Positions 21,545-33,988 of a stretch of DNA of 64,000 nucleotides are shown one piece after another. Source of the stretch: Cordilura impudica (taxonomy: Eukaryota > Arthropoda > Insecta > Diptera > Scathophagidae); assembly GCA_963682025.1 (NCBI GenBank), contig OY821518.1, positions 228,772,348-228,836,347 of the forward strand, in the 5' to 3' direction. The notes under the pieces are model-generated. The model was not told the origin of the DNA and did not search any database. It saw nothing but the letters and a program-made list of their open reading frames with translations. The number at the start of each line of letters is the position of its first letter. Position 1 is the stretch's first letter. A program made the position numbers and the translations under genes.

Positions 21545-23400
21545 CATACTGATTACAAAAATAACAAAAAGTTGTAATTCTTACGTGTAGTTTTCTAGTA
21601 TTTTGCTTTTGTGCATATATATAAAAAAAGTGATTTTTTGCATTATAATTTACATAAAAACTTTCTTTTTCGTGACTTTCGTGAATGATGTGCAGTGGGA
21701 AGGTCTCGTTGCATTCCCCAACAGTAGTCAGCCATCATATGCCGATCCCATCGGCCTTGGTACCTCTCTTCCATAGTTTTCAGATCCTGATGAAACTGCT
21801 CCCCTTGCTCACCGCTACAAGATCCAAGATTATCTGGGAATCGGTCGAGATGACTATGAAGGTAGTGCAATTTGATAGACATGTTGCATCCCAAGTTTCT
21901 AAAGTTATCTAGCATGTGGTTAACATTTTGGCGATAGTTGCTTGACTTGTAATTTCCAAGAAAGTTTTTAATAACTTCAACAAAAGAAGTCCAAGCAGGC
22001 TTCCAAATCATTCATTGAATTTAGGAAACTGGAATCTTTAATTAATTTTCTTTTATCTTCTCTAAGCTTAGTCCTGGAAATTTTGTCGTTATATAAGAGA
22101 AACACTGGCCATTTTTATCCAGGGCTTTGACAAACTGCTTCATAAGACCTAGTTTAATGTGCAAGGGAGGCAATATAATTTTTTTCTTTTGGAACTAAAG
22201 GTGGATTTATGATGTTATGATTTCCAACCTCCAACGCCTCACGTACTGGCCAATTTAGTTTTTCCCAGTGTAGGTGCTTGGCCCGGCTGTCCCACAGACA
22301 ATAAAAACATGGATATTTTGTGAATCCACTTTGCTGTCCTAATAAGAAATTAGTCATCTAAGGATCAACATAAATAATCCATTGGTGCTCGGTATATTTG
22401 ATTTTGTCTAGCACAAATGCGATATTTAGGTATATTTCTTTTAATCTTGTAGAATGGGCAATTGAAAGTGAACCATATGTATTGCCATTGTGTAAAAGTA
22501 CACACTTCAGGCTTCGTTTGCAGCTGTCTATAAAGAGGCGTCATTCATTTGGCCGGTATTCGGAAAGACCCATAGCCAGAATAAGGCCTTGTACATCAGA
22601 ACAAAATAGAATATCGTCTTCCGAATGAAAAAATTGTAGTAAGTCTTGCTCTCTTTTGCGATAGTATGTCACTTTTGTATGTGATGCCAACAAGTTTCTT
22701 TCTTTTAGTCTAGAAGCCAATACCTCTGCAGATTCTTTAGGTAATTCAAAATCTCTTACCATATCATTTAATTCTTCTTGTTTCAATAATTTGGGGTTTG
22801 TAGACGGTATTTCTTCAAAATCACTATCGCTACTCATTTCGACAAGGATTTCTTCAAACAAGGGATCATTTTTAGAGCATAATTTTGGAACAGGTACTTC
22901 CTGGGAATGTGGTAGAGGTCTTCTGGCTGATTCTAGACTGGATAAATCATTTTTTTTCAGATTAATTCCACGTAGTTTAATACAGCAAAAGTAGCAGTCA
23001 TCTAAGTCATTTTTTTGTTCTTTCCACTGCATAGGCACTCCGAATTTCATACGACGTCTTTGACCATTCATACACTGTCTTTATTGTTCACAGCACATTT
23101 TGCAAACCATTTGAGGAATCCACGGCTTATTTTTATCCTCAATTTGCAAATTAAAATAAAAAAATAAGCAATCTTTTTAAAATCCGTTATAGGTTTTCTA
23201 AACTTTTTAACGGTGTAGTCACCACAAATGTAACAAAACACGTTTGGATCATTGAGACAACTTCTTCGCGACGACGACATGTTATTAAAATGAATTTATT
23301 AAACAAAATTACCGATAGGGACATTTGGCAGCTGCTATTAAAAATCCAAAACTACACGTAGAAAAAAATTTTTTTTTCACATTTTTAGTATTACCAGTGT
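21545..23400 (-). pseudogene. CMC (Chapaev-like?) transposase pseudogene, diverged relative
   Basis: Minus-strand frames joined in order: MSSSRRSCLNDPNVFCYICG (C-x2-C), VCKMCCEQ, MKFGVPMQWKEQKND with CYFCC, a linker, LPKESAEVLASRLKERNLL, RKREQDLLQFF, then TEHQWIIYVD, GFTKYPCFYCLWDSR and finally HSHLDRFPDNLGSCSGEQGE-QFHQDLKTMEERYQGRWD-RHMMADYCW. The same plan is seen in the element at 35810-38917. Imperfect terminal repeats with CACTG-type ends and an inner TACGTGTAGTTTT occur near 21545-21595 and 23350-23399. Candidate catalytic residues are the Asp in YVDP and the Glu in GEQGEQFHQD; this is inference. Several frameshifts. Confidence 0.6.
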
Positions 23401-23469
23401 CGGCATGTTACAGAACCACTAACGGTTTCAAGGCACCATTTAACTTTTTTTAATTTGTTGACTTGTGCT

Positions 23470-24760
23470 ATAAACGGATGTGATCTACCAGAGAAGAAGA
23501 GCATTTCCCATGGTAGTATCTATAGAAAAGTGCTACACAACCCACATTCCGACGATGTTCAAACGAGTCACTAGTGTTGGATTCCTTGCTGTCATTAATG
23601 AGCATCAACGCCCTCCTTTGGATATGGTCCAGAAGATAGAAAATAGACTTTGAAGCTCCTGTCCATATATGGGAATCATATTCCATTTCCGGTCGGATGT
23701 AGGTAGTAGAGATTTTAAGGAGATCAGAATGAGTGAAGTAATTTTTGCATCGTTTTAGAAAACCAAGACACTTGAATGCTTCTTTCGATACTTGAAAAAC
23801 ATGCTCGTTCCAACGAACATCACATTGAATTCTCATGCCTAGAACATCAAGAGTATCCGATTCCTCAACACCTATACCACTCATATATACAGATGACATT
23901 GTTGAATCCAGGCCATATGGGTCAACAAACAACATTGAGTCTTCTGTGCATTAAAATTAACCCTAGTCGCTCGCTATACCCCACTCGGAGATTGTTAACA
24001 GGTCGTGATTGAGTGCGTCATTCATTGTCTGTCTATTACCCCCAACCTCCAAAAGGCTAGGCCTACAATTGAAGGAAACTGAATGACAAATGTTGCTGTC
24101 ATCTGCGAAAGGGAATATAGAATTGTAAATATGACCAAGAATGTCGGTCAGAAAAATAAGGAAAAGAGAAGAAGAAAGAACAGAACCTTGTGGTACCCCT
24201 GAATTGAGCTGAAACTCATTGGATGAGACCTCATCAATAATAACACGTATCGTGCGGTCTCTGAGAAAACTCGATATAAATTGAGAGTAGTCAATGACAA
24301 CCCCAAATGCAATAAGCTTTGAGATCAATGGACCATGCCACACGCGATCGAACGCCTTTGAAATGTCTAGAGCAACCACTTTACTTTCACCAAAATTGTG
24401 AATGGATCGACTCCAGCGCTCAGAAACTAGAGCTAACATTTCTCCCGTTGAACGACTTCTACGGCAGCCATATTGTCGATCACTAAGAAGTGAGTTGGCC
24501 TCTAGGTAGTTCACAAGATGGAAATTGATCATGCTCTCCATCACCTTTGAGAGCGCAGAACAGATTGCAATTGGACGATAATTTTCAAGGTTATTAGCCG
24601 CACCCTTTTTAGTGATTGGTTGGACATTAGCAACCTTCCAGCAAGAGGGAAAAACTCCCGCACGGTACAAAAGGCCCCCGGAGACTTATATACGTTGAGA
24701 TCCGAAAGAACCTTTTTAACTGCATGTGGTCGGAAGATTATTAGATACCATTTCAAATTC
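23470..24760 (-). pseudogene. LINE (CR1/Jockey-like) reverse transcriptase, copy 2
   Basis: Minus strand. RT blocks in order: AVKKVLSDLNVYKSPG, VFPSCWKVANVQPITKKG, NYRPIAICSALSKVMES, DRQYGCRRSRSTGE, VVALDISKAFDRVWHG (motif A Asp), NSGVPQGSVLSSS, FPFADDSNICHS (catalytic FADD), then after a frameshift LDVLGMRIQCDVRWNEH, FLKRCKNYFTHSDLL and YIRPEMEYDSHIWTGAS. About 80-90 bp are deleted after KSPG at about 24675 compared with copy 1. It keeps the catalytic core that copy 1 lost, but is frameshifted and 5'-truncated. Confidence 0.88.
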
Positions 24761-24799
24761 GGGCAGTGGTTGTTCGCTATCCGGCAAACAGAATTCAGC

Positions 24800-25065
24800 T
24801 AAACGGTTAGCCTTTCAACCGTTCAGCCGTATTAACAAAGTGTTTCATTTTGTGTAATAAGTATAATTTGACCACTATTAATTCGTACAGTTTTAAAAAT
24901 TCGTCTTAGAAAAATTCTAAAATTTAAAATATTTTTTTAATTTCATTCTTTATTTGCAATCTATCTTAAGATAATAAGCAAATTTGATTACTTAATTATT
25001 ACATAACAGGAGTTATGAAGTTGCATTGATCTACATAACTATATAAAAAGTATTGAAGTGTACAC
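24800..25065. other. Spacer between two LINE fragments
   Basis: AT-rich, no coding signal. Confidence 0.4.
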
Positions 25066-25550
25066 GTTTCAATATTCTCGTTTCGTTAATGTCATCTCTA
25101 ATAGTGAAACAGCCAGTGTATTTGTATGGCTGCTTAATCTTTGAAGGTAGTTTTCGCAAAACCTACGTATTTCTTCATGGACCGACAACATATCCAGATC
25201 GTTTTGAAATATTGTGTTAGCCACAAAACAAGGAGCTTTACTTGATAAAGGCCATAGGACCATACCGGCTTTAGTATATCCTTATATATTCTCAGCTTAT
25301 TGTCTAAGTAAAGTTGCGATTTTGGTCCCAGCAGTTTTTAGCTTAAGTAGCTTGCGAGTTTTTAGCTTTAGTTATTGGCTCTTAGCCTGCATATGTGGTT
25401 TCAACGTAAGTCTCCTATCCAATGTTATTCCAAGATATATGACTTTATTTTCTTTTGGGACTTCTTCTCCGTTTATATTTACTGAGGAACAACCTTTTCT
25501 TTCCTTAGGTGACTGTGATGTGACTGATCTTATCAGAATTTAATTTTACT
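25066..25550 (-). pseudogene. Jockey-like LINE C-terminal fragment
   Basis: The minus strand shows, with stops, a VIYLGITLDRRLTLK block and, at 25263-25070, KAPCFVANTIFQNDLDMLSV-HEEIRRFCENYLQRLSSH-TNTLAVSLL. That arrangement (APxFVxN...DLxxxxVxEEIxRF...HxNxLA) is the C-terminal end of Jockey-clade ORF2. The RT catalytic part is missing. A different LINE from the one immediately upstream. Confidence 0.65.
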
Positions 25551-26483
25551 ACATCGAGTGAAAAGTCATGGCCTCACATACAGATGGCGTGACAAGTGCC
25601 AATTTTTTCTGTTTATTCAATAGGGCCAACTATTGGAAAAGTTGTATTAAAATTTCATGACATTTCAGTAATCGGAAAATTGGTTACCGTTATAAAAGTT
25701 ATGCTGCTTTTAAAGTTTGAAAAAAAAATGGATTGCAAAGAGTTTCGTGATTTGATTAAACATGGTTCTTTAGTGGGAATAAATACTGTCCAAGCCAAAG
25801 AATGGATTAAAAAACATTACAATGAATCTTCGCCGTCATATTTAATGGTTAAAAGGTGGTATTCCGAACTTAAACGTGGTCGTACGAGCATAAATGATGC
25901 AGATCGTCCAGGTCGTCCAAATGAGCAGTTACCAAAGAAAACGTAGGAAAAGTGCATCAGGTTGTACTGTATGATCGAAAGATTAAAGTGAGTGGGATTG
26001 CTGGCATCATAGAGACATAAACAAAGCTTGTTCGGCATATCTTACATGATCATATGAAAAAGCTTTCTGCTCGAAGGGTGCCGCGATTTTTAAGAGCTGA
26101 ACAAAAACTGAAACGTGTTCATGTTCAAAGTGTGTTTTGTAGATGTTTGAAGTAAATTCATCTGAATTTTTACGTCGATTTATAACAATGGATGAGTCGT
26201 GGATTCATTATTATATACCGGAGTTCAATATGTAGTATGTGTAGTGTTTACAATCATGCGAAAGCCGACCAAAGCAGCCAAAGATTACAATCAGCTAGAA
26301 AGGTAATTGTTAATATTTGTTTGGGATGCACGTGGTATAATATTTATTGATTGCTTGAAGAAAGGAAAAAAAAAAAATAACTGCCAAGTACTATGAGTTA
26401 TCGGACAGATTGGATGAAGAAATTAAGAAAAAACGACTCCACTTAAATAAAAAAGCTTGTACCATCAAGACAATGCACCGGCG

Positions 26484-29400
26484 CACAGTGGCGCCCGTAG
26501 AGCAAACGAGGTTGCAAAAATCAAAATTTTCATGTGCGCCGACGAAGTTTTGAATAAACCCATGTTATAGGAAACTCTTCAACGATTTCAAATATGCTAC
26601 TCTTAATAATATCACATTTTTAGTTTAGATGATATAACCGTTCAAGTTGACCGACTTTCGGTTTTCAAAAAAAAACACACAATTTTTAGTCAATTTGTTG
26701 CGATTTCAGGTGTAATATCACGAAAAATAGGTAACGAATCGCCTTATTTTTTGTTTGTATTGATTGATGTATTTATAAAATGTATAATGATAAAAAAAAA
26801 TTAACTGTTTGCTTTGTGTTTCTCCTGGTAAATCACTATTTAAAAACTATCCGTTTTTCACTATTTTTCAACTTTGACGTAAAATAAACAAAATCTATAT
26901 TTTTCTATAATTGTCATATTTGCAAAACATGTTCTTTGATTATTTCTTTACATAATTCAAAAGGTTTTATCTGCCCGTACGTGCCCGTTTGGCTTCTAGA
27001 GGTAAAAAAGGTTAAAAAGACATGGTTGCAGAAATTGTATGACGTGCATCCCTTACATGTTTCGACTGACAGTAGTTTGATCTAATAGTTTGAAAATTGC
27101 ATTTTAAGTCGGTTGTCTACCTGTGAGCCTCTGCGAAAGTCTACTCCCAATGTTCTGTTACAGACACAGGATGGACAAAAAACTACTCATTGAAATTCGC
27201 AGGTACGCACCTCACTTAAAAATTACTTTGGAGTACAAATGGTCAAGAACAATATTGACTTATGCTCCCTCCAGGTAGGCACAAATCTTATTTAGACACG
27301 AGCGTAATATCAAAATTGCATAATTCAGCCTAAATCCATATGTATGCAGGGAAAAGGTAAATTTTTAGGCATGGTATCATAAGCCTATATATTGCAAAAT
27401 AAGCATAATGCCTGGATTAGTCTACGACTGAAAGTTGGCGCAACAAGTACTGAAACCATGGCGTTAAACAATTTAAAATTATTTGAACTGTTTAGAAGGT
27501 CAACCACACCAAAGTTTTTCACAGAAGCTGCTTTAGAAGAACTTGATAGCTTATACGGAAATATTGAGAGAAGCGAAATTATAAAAAATAATTTTTATCT
27601 GATATATGCAAATATTAAGGCAAAATGGGTGAAATCTAATCGAACCATTCAGAACTTCAACTCCAAATACGAGGACTGGCTTAATGAAGACACCATCCTG
27701 GATATATTGGCAGTAGATAAACCCACCACATCAACCAGAGGAGCAAAAGGAAGGCAAAAAAAAAGTATTGAGGAGTGTTCAATTTTCACAAGAAAGAGGA
27801 AACTTTCCGATGCCACCAATGACTTGACCACGAAGCATTTATCGGACGCGCTGTCTATTAAATATACAAAGGATAGTGAAAGAGTTAGGTCGCAGATTAC
27901 AAAATCTATTGCTGATGCAAGCCCACTGCGACTAAAAAGGATTAAGGAAAGCATTCCCAGGCCCACAAACGCACACATTAAAAAGTATGGTTCCGAAGAT
28001 GCCTTGGCCTTGTTTATGGACTTACAACTTTCCAAAAAAATATGAGATACTACGGGCATCCTTGATGCGCGGGGCTGACGTTTTACCAGGATACAAGCAT
28101 ATTACGTAAGCCAAAATAAATTCACGACCACTGCATACGGAGTTTACGGAAGTCTCTGTGAAAGCCAAACTTCAGGATCTCATGGGCCATACAGCAAAAT
28201 CGTTGTTGGAGAGTCTTCCTGAAAATGAGGTGAAAATTCTTCCTGAGAAACTGACATTGATCAGCAAATGGGGCTGCGATGGATCATCCGGACAAAGCGT
28301 TTATAAGCAAAGGATATCTTCCGATGACGCTACAATATCGGACGGAAATATGCTTATAGCATCTGTTGTTCCTTTGCGGCTAAAATCTGATGTTTCCCTA
28401 CACTGGAAAAATCCACGTCCGTCATCAGTGCATTATTGCCGACCAATAATGTTTCAGTTTGCAAGGGAATCGGCAGAACTCATAAGGACCACGGTGAAGG
28501 ACATTGAAGAACAAATAAGCTAGATTAAGCCTACAAAGCTGCAAATTGGAGAAGGAAAATATATTGAATGCAATTACGAGTTCCACCTGACCATGGTTGA
28601 CGGAAAAGTCGTAAACGAACTGACAGGAACAACCTCAACATTGTCATGCCTGATTTGCAAAAAGAGTCAGAAGAACTTTGGTAATTTAAACGATTCTACA
28701 AACGAGGAGAATTACGAATATGGAATGTCACCATTGCACGCAAGGATAAGGTGTGTGGAGTTCTTGCTAAAACTGGCGTATACCCTACCAAAAGAGGAGG
28801 AAAACTTCGATGAAAATACATCAATAAAGGATAAGGAAAAGATCAGAAAGAAGCAAATACAGGATGCTTTTTTTAAACAAGTTGGACTAAAAGTGGACTG
28901 TCCCAAGCACGGATACGGTAACTCAAACGATGGAAACACTTCTAGGAGATTTTTTGAAAATGATGAGGCAGTAACTAGAATCACTGGAATTGACAATCAA
29001 ATCGTGAAAAGATTGGGAACGATCTTGAATGTTTTAAACTGCAAAGAAAATGTCAATTCTACAAAATATGGAGAATATGCATCGAAAACTGCATCTCTTT
29101 TAGCAGAAATGTATCCACAGAAGAAGTTGACCCCGACCATCCATAAAATATTGGTGCATGGCAAAGATATAATTGAGTACCAGTCTTTGCCAATTGGAGA
29201 GCTTTTTGAAGAAGCACAGGAGTCTCTTAACAAATTTTATAAAAAATATAGATTGCAGAACACATTCAAAGCATCAAGGGTAAGGCAAAATGAGGACCTC
29301 TTCAACATGTTGGCAGCATCTTCCGATCCACTTATTTCTTCCCTGCGGTATGTGAAGTCACGAATAGAGTTAGAAAATAATTATAGTTTAGAAATGATTA

Positions 29401-29781
29401 GTCTTTTAGATATACCTTCTCTTACGAATTGTGATGAATATTTTACAGAAAATTGAAAAAATAAATTTAAAAAAGAAGTAATTTTTTTTTAATTTGTTGG
29501 GTAATAATTTAAAACATAAAACCCTAAAGAAAAAAAAAATAAAAACAATCTAAAAATGTAAAAATAATTTTTTTTAGTTACCATAAAATTGATTTTTCTA
29601 CAAATTTTAACTTTGATAACCCATAAGTAGGCCCCTACAAAGCGTAGCACCCTTTCCAAACGCTCATTTCTTAGGCTGAACAGTTAGTTATCTATCATAT
29701 GCTGTTTAAACTGTTCAATTATGTTATTCGGTTCAAAAGATATGATTTTTGCAACGAAAAAACTCAAATGGCGCCACTGTG
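26484..29781 (+). mobile_element. Transib transposon, complete ends, 5-bp target duplication
   Basis: A 3298-bp element with inverted ends CACAGTGGCGCC, flanked on both sides by the 5-bp duplication CGGCG (26479-26483 and 29782-29786). A second conserved inverted block, GTTGCAAAAATCA (26511-26523 and 29743-29755), lies inside each end. The ends and the GC-rich 5-bp duplication are diagnostic of Transib. It was inserted into the HQDNAPA codons of a mariner. Its partner copy is at 45146-49381. Confidence 0.93.
27458..29456 (+). pseudogene. Transib (RAG1-like) transposase pseudogene, copy 2
   Basis: From ATG 27458 (MALNNLKLFELFRRS) the frame carries a basic N-terminal linker (TTSTRGAKGRQKKSIEECS). 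After a frameshift at about 28040 and a stop at about 28108, it has LTLISKWGCDGSSGQSVYKQ (first catalytic Asp), HYCRPIMFQFARESAE and, after a stop at 28521, LTMVDGKVVNELTG (second Asp). These are followed by CLICKKS, EYGMSPLHARIRCVEFL, TIHKILVHGKDII and GELFEEAQESLNKFYKKYR, the block aligning with RAG1's catalytic Glu. It ends at 29456. About 660 codons when spliced by eye. All three acidic residues survive, so inactivation is by one frameshift and two stops, suggesting recent death. Confidence 0.9.
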
Positions 29782-31222
29782 CGGCGCATTCATCTGCTTT
29801 GGCTTCAGAAAAATTGAAGTCCTTACATTACGAATTGCTTCCCCATCCCCCGTATACTCCAGATCTGGCTCCCGCGATTATTATATGTTCCCAAATTTGA
29901 AAGATGGCTCCAGGGAAAGACATTTTCCATAAATTAAGAAGTCATATCAGAAACGGTAGGCTATTTTGAAGAGCTTTTAAGGGTGTCAAGATGTTAGAGG
30001 ATCGTTGGAAGAAGTGCATTTCACTTAAGGTCATATCAAACGATGTATTTTTTACATATGTACTGTCACTTTTTTATCCATATGTAATTCCGTATGTCTG
30101 CCAAAATTATCATTTTACATACGATTCATAATTTTTGCTATCACACGTGCATATGTATTTCCGTATGACCTCTAAATATAAACTGCAGCTGATATAATTT
30201 GTGAATTTACAAAAATTTATTGTTAAAAATAAAGTTATATATTTTATATATTTTTTAATTGTTAATTAATATTAAACAATTTATTTTTCTTTCAACATTA
30301 ATCTTTATAATTTACTCTGTTTTTCTTTCGCCACAAGCAGTGTTGTATTTTCATATGTTTGTCATGCCAAAATAGAACCTGTTCTAATTGAAAAATGTAC
30401 ATTGTACATAAACAAGTTTCATATATCTGTGGTTTTCTGGAGTAACCGCGTATGTCCATTTTTGTCAGTTTTGAGTTAATGATGCCAAATATATTAATTT
30501 TTAACGATCTTTACATGTGTTAATTTTTTTTTTTTTTAAATATTGGCCATTTCTGAGTTTTTTCTTTAAATAACGACGTAACTTAAATGTTTATTCAATT
30601 AATTTGCAGCACCAATGACGTATGTCAACCTTCGTTTGATCGCTGACAAATTATTTTCTCAGAAAACGACACATAGCGACGTACGTTGTTATTAATGAAA
30701 AAAAAATTGCAAAATAATTTTGGATTAGTTTTCAATGTATAACCACTTATAAAAACTTGTGTGTTTATTTCTGTTATTTTTTGTCACTATTATTCTTGAT
30801 ACGTTGTTATATTCTCATCCTAAGTCCCATTAACTTCTTGTTGACGAACAAAAAAAAAATCCATTTTTCAACCAACAACAACTTATGTCTACATGGGTGG
30901 TTGCATTGGTAGTTTTATTTTTGAAAGAAAACGACGTTTGTCGACATAAGTTGTTTTATCTGCACACACTTTAAGTGTAATTGTTCGTCCTTCTCTAGGA
31001 TCTATTCCTCTGAATTTTATATAAAGTATTTATTGCCCATATCTACAGGACTGTTAAATAAAAAGCTGTAAAATCTTTATATCGAGCCCATAATTTCAAA
31101 TATAACGTTTTTTGGCTCCCCTGAACATTTTGATTTTATGACATACGCGGTTATTCTAGAAACCCACAGATATATCACACGATGTGTACAATTTTGTTGT
31201 GGGAAAATATGACAGTACATAT

Positions 31223-33988
31223 GGGTAAATCCTGAAAAAGGTCAACCGAAACCAAAAAATGTAAGTTAGTATTTTCGCAAAAATTTCAGTATATATATTA
31301 AGCTGCATCCCTTCTTTATTTAATCCAACTCATAAATTTGAATTCTTTTTATCTTGACTTTGAAAATTGTAGGACTCTTTGCATCACACATACAAAATGA
31401 TAGTTTTTTCCTTTTATACTTGTTTTTATGACAGCTGTTAAAGTATCAAAGTGAAGCTTTTCCTCCATTTGTTTTTATACTCATTTTCGTCTATCTCTCT
31501 ATTTTGATTTTCCGCTATGAGATCAATGTTGGCACTACTTTATGGCTGTTAATCCCACTTTTTCTCAAGTGCTCCCTATGTGAAACGTCCAACACGCAAA
31601 TATCACATTAGTTTACTATAGGGCTGCAAAAAAGTAAAGTACTTGCGAGAAAAGTTTATTTTCTAAGCAAGCTTTGTAAGGTCTTTCGAATAAAAAACAA
31701 AGGTTTTAAGAAAATAAAGGCGTTTAGTTTTAAAGGCAATTTTATTATTGAAACGTCCGAACGGCGAGTCTTAATATTGTTAGATTAGTTGTGCATATAT
31801 ACACAATATGCTCGTATGTCTTATTTGTACAGATGTCAAAATCATCAGCAGCGAGGTCCAAAGCATGGAGGGACACAATGAAAAATAGTGAAGAATTTCG
31901 TGCAAAAGAAGCTGAAAGGAAGCGAATTTACAGGCAGAAGGTAAAAGTGCAAGCAGCAAGTAACCCCTTACTCGCCAAAAAATTACAACTAGAAGGTAGT
32001 AAGCGGTTAAAATCTTTTCGAGAAAGAAAAAAAGAATTAGCCACACTTCCAGCCTTACAGCCATATACGTGCAAGCAGACTTTGGCTAAAGCTGTTCGAA
32101 AGGCAGAACGAGGTTTGCCATTAGGCTCTTTGAAAAGGCGCAAAGTTCTTGAAGTTCTTTGTAATAAAAACAAAGCAGTAGCAGCAGCAGTCAACTCATC
32201 ACACAGTGTTGAAGATATAGACATAAAGCTTATTCAGAACTTTTTTGTTCGAGATTACATTTCTGTGCAAGCACCAGGTCGTAAGGAAACTCTGCTAATT
32301 GGTCCAGAGAAAATCCCTACGCCTAAAAGGTATATGATAATGACTGTAAACGAGGCATACGAACTCTTTAAAGAGGAACTTTTAAATACAAATATTAGTA
32401 GAAGCAAATTTTACAGGTACAGACCAAAAACTATAATACTTAGTCAAGCCATGCCCCATAATATGTGCGTCTGCAAATATCATGCAAACTTTACCTTTTT
32501 GCTGGAGGCTATGAAAAAAAAAATGTCCATCATTTCCGACAACTTTTAATGATTTTCTCAAAAGTGTTTGTTGCGATGTCTCAAATGAAATGTGCATGAC
32601 AAATAAATGTGACAGCTGGGAATCAGATATAATTTTTAATTTAGTGCCCATAAGTTATATTACTAGATTGATAAAGAATTTAAGTGGAAGACCTGGCGCA
32701 TTGTAAATAACCGAATGATTTTGAGCTACTCAAAGGAGACAGTAAGTGATCTCATTTTTGAAATAGAATCACAGCGGTCTCAGCAAAACCATTTTCAAAA
32801 TTTAAAAGAAAATGTGAAAGACGGAGAGTTAATTCTTCAAATTGATTTCGCTGAAAACTTCAGGCTAACTGTTCAAAATGAAATACAGTCTACGCATTTT
32901 AGTTACAGCCAAGTAACAATTTTTACATTTGTGGCATGGCTTGAGGGTTGTATAAGATCGTTTGCTATTGTTAGTGACAAATTAACTCATAATAAATTTG
33001 ATGTGGTTTGCTTTCTATCTGAAATTGTAAATAAGTTGCAGGAAACCCACCAAGTTTCAAAAGTATTTGTATTTTCCGACGGTTGTAGTGGGCAATTTAA
33101 AAATAAGTTTATTTTAAGAACTATGCCACATTTTCTAAAATCATTTGACTTAAACGCTTTTGAATGGAACTTTTTTGCCACCTCGCATGGTAAAAGTGCA
33201 GTTGATGGCATTGGCGCAGTAGTAAAACGAAAGGTTTGGGAACTGATAAGAACTCAAAACATAGTTTTATGTAATGCTGCAGATTTTTATAGCTGTGCGA
33301 AACAGAATATTCCCGGGATACAAATCTTGTATATTACATCAGTAGATGTTGATGATAAAGTTGAAGGAATTGGTAAAATGTGGAATAGTGTTAAAAGTAT
33401 TCCAAAGCTTAAAAGTTATCACCATTTTAAATATTTAAAAGATAAAAACTTTATACTATCAGCTAAAACTGCAAAATCTGACTACACAAAAATACATTTG
33501 TAAAAAATATTAGGCTAAGTTAATCTTACCATGTATTTTCAATAAAATTTCTTTGAAAAAATAGTCGTTTTTATTGAGTGGAAATATGTGAAACGTCCGA
33601 CACGAAACGTCCGAACAACTAAAATAATTAACTATGACCTTACTACTGCCCTTAATAAAGACGAAATATAGCTTGTTTGAAAGCTTGTTATATTTATAAT
33701 AAATACTGTCTTCAGAATTTTTTTGTATGGCTGCTGAATTCGCAGATTTATGCAGATTATTAACTTAGTCTCAAAATAACTTCCGTTTTGAGAAACGTCC
33801 GAACGCATATTTAAAATAAAAATTTAGTGCAGCACTTAAGTTGAAATAATAATTTAATGATTAAATTTTATTATACTAATAGATAGCTTTTTGGTACTTT
33901 ACACCCATCCTACATATATCCCTCGATGGTATAATTTTTTTTTAAAAGAAGCGTCGGAATGAAACGTCCGACACGGTGGGATTTACCC
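31223..33988 (+). mobile_element. Sola-like DNA transposon with 4-bp ATAT duplication
   Basis: A 2766-bp element with short inverted ends GGGTAAATCC / GGATTTACCC, flanked by ATAT on both sides (31219-31222, 33989-33992). A 4-bp duplication fits the Sola superfamily, but that assignment is inference from duplication length and transposase style. Six copies of GAAACGTCCRA, all in the same orientation, lie near the ends: 31582, 31750, 33590, 33604, 33792 and 33961. They are probably transposase-binding sites. Confidence 0.75.
31833..33503 (+). pseudogene. Sola-like DDE transposase, two frameshifts
   Basis: The likely start is ATG 31833 (MSKSSAARSKAWRDTM), preceded by TTTGTACAG, which could be a splice acceptor. 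The N-terminal quarter is very basic (AEAKERKR-like, RFRERKK), as for a DNA-binding region. Then MPHNMCVCKYHANFTFLLEA (a Cys/His pattern seen in this family), a frameshift at about 32547 and another at about 32660. The core follows: LILQIDFAENF (candidate first Asp), HNKFDVVCFL, VFVFSDGCSGQFKNK (candidate second Asp) and FFATSHGKSAVDGIGAVVKR (candidate third acidic/His block). It stops at 33503. This protein family is widespread in arthropod genomes as uncharacterised proteins; the exact superfamily name is uncertain. Confidence 0.7.

Larger units (their letters stand above)
25729..30030 (+). pseudogene. mariner transposase (interrupted)
   Basis: Starts at ATG 25729 and has the mariner helix-turn-helix and hinge region, then a frameshift and stop near 25944. 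Catalytic blocks are present: MDESW (first Asp), YHQDNAPA split by the Transib (second Asp) and PPYTPDLAPADYYMF (third Asp, DD34D). One stop lies after LRVSRC. The last codons lie beyond the second insert, at 34015-34045 (GDYVEE-stop). The reading order across inserts shows the transposase was intact in length when first interrupted. Confidence 0.82.
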
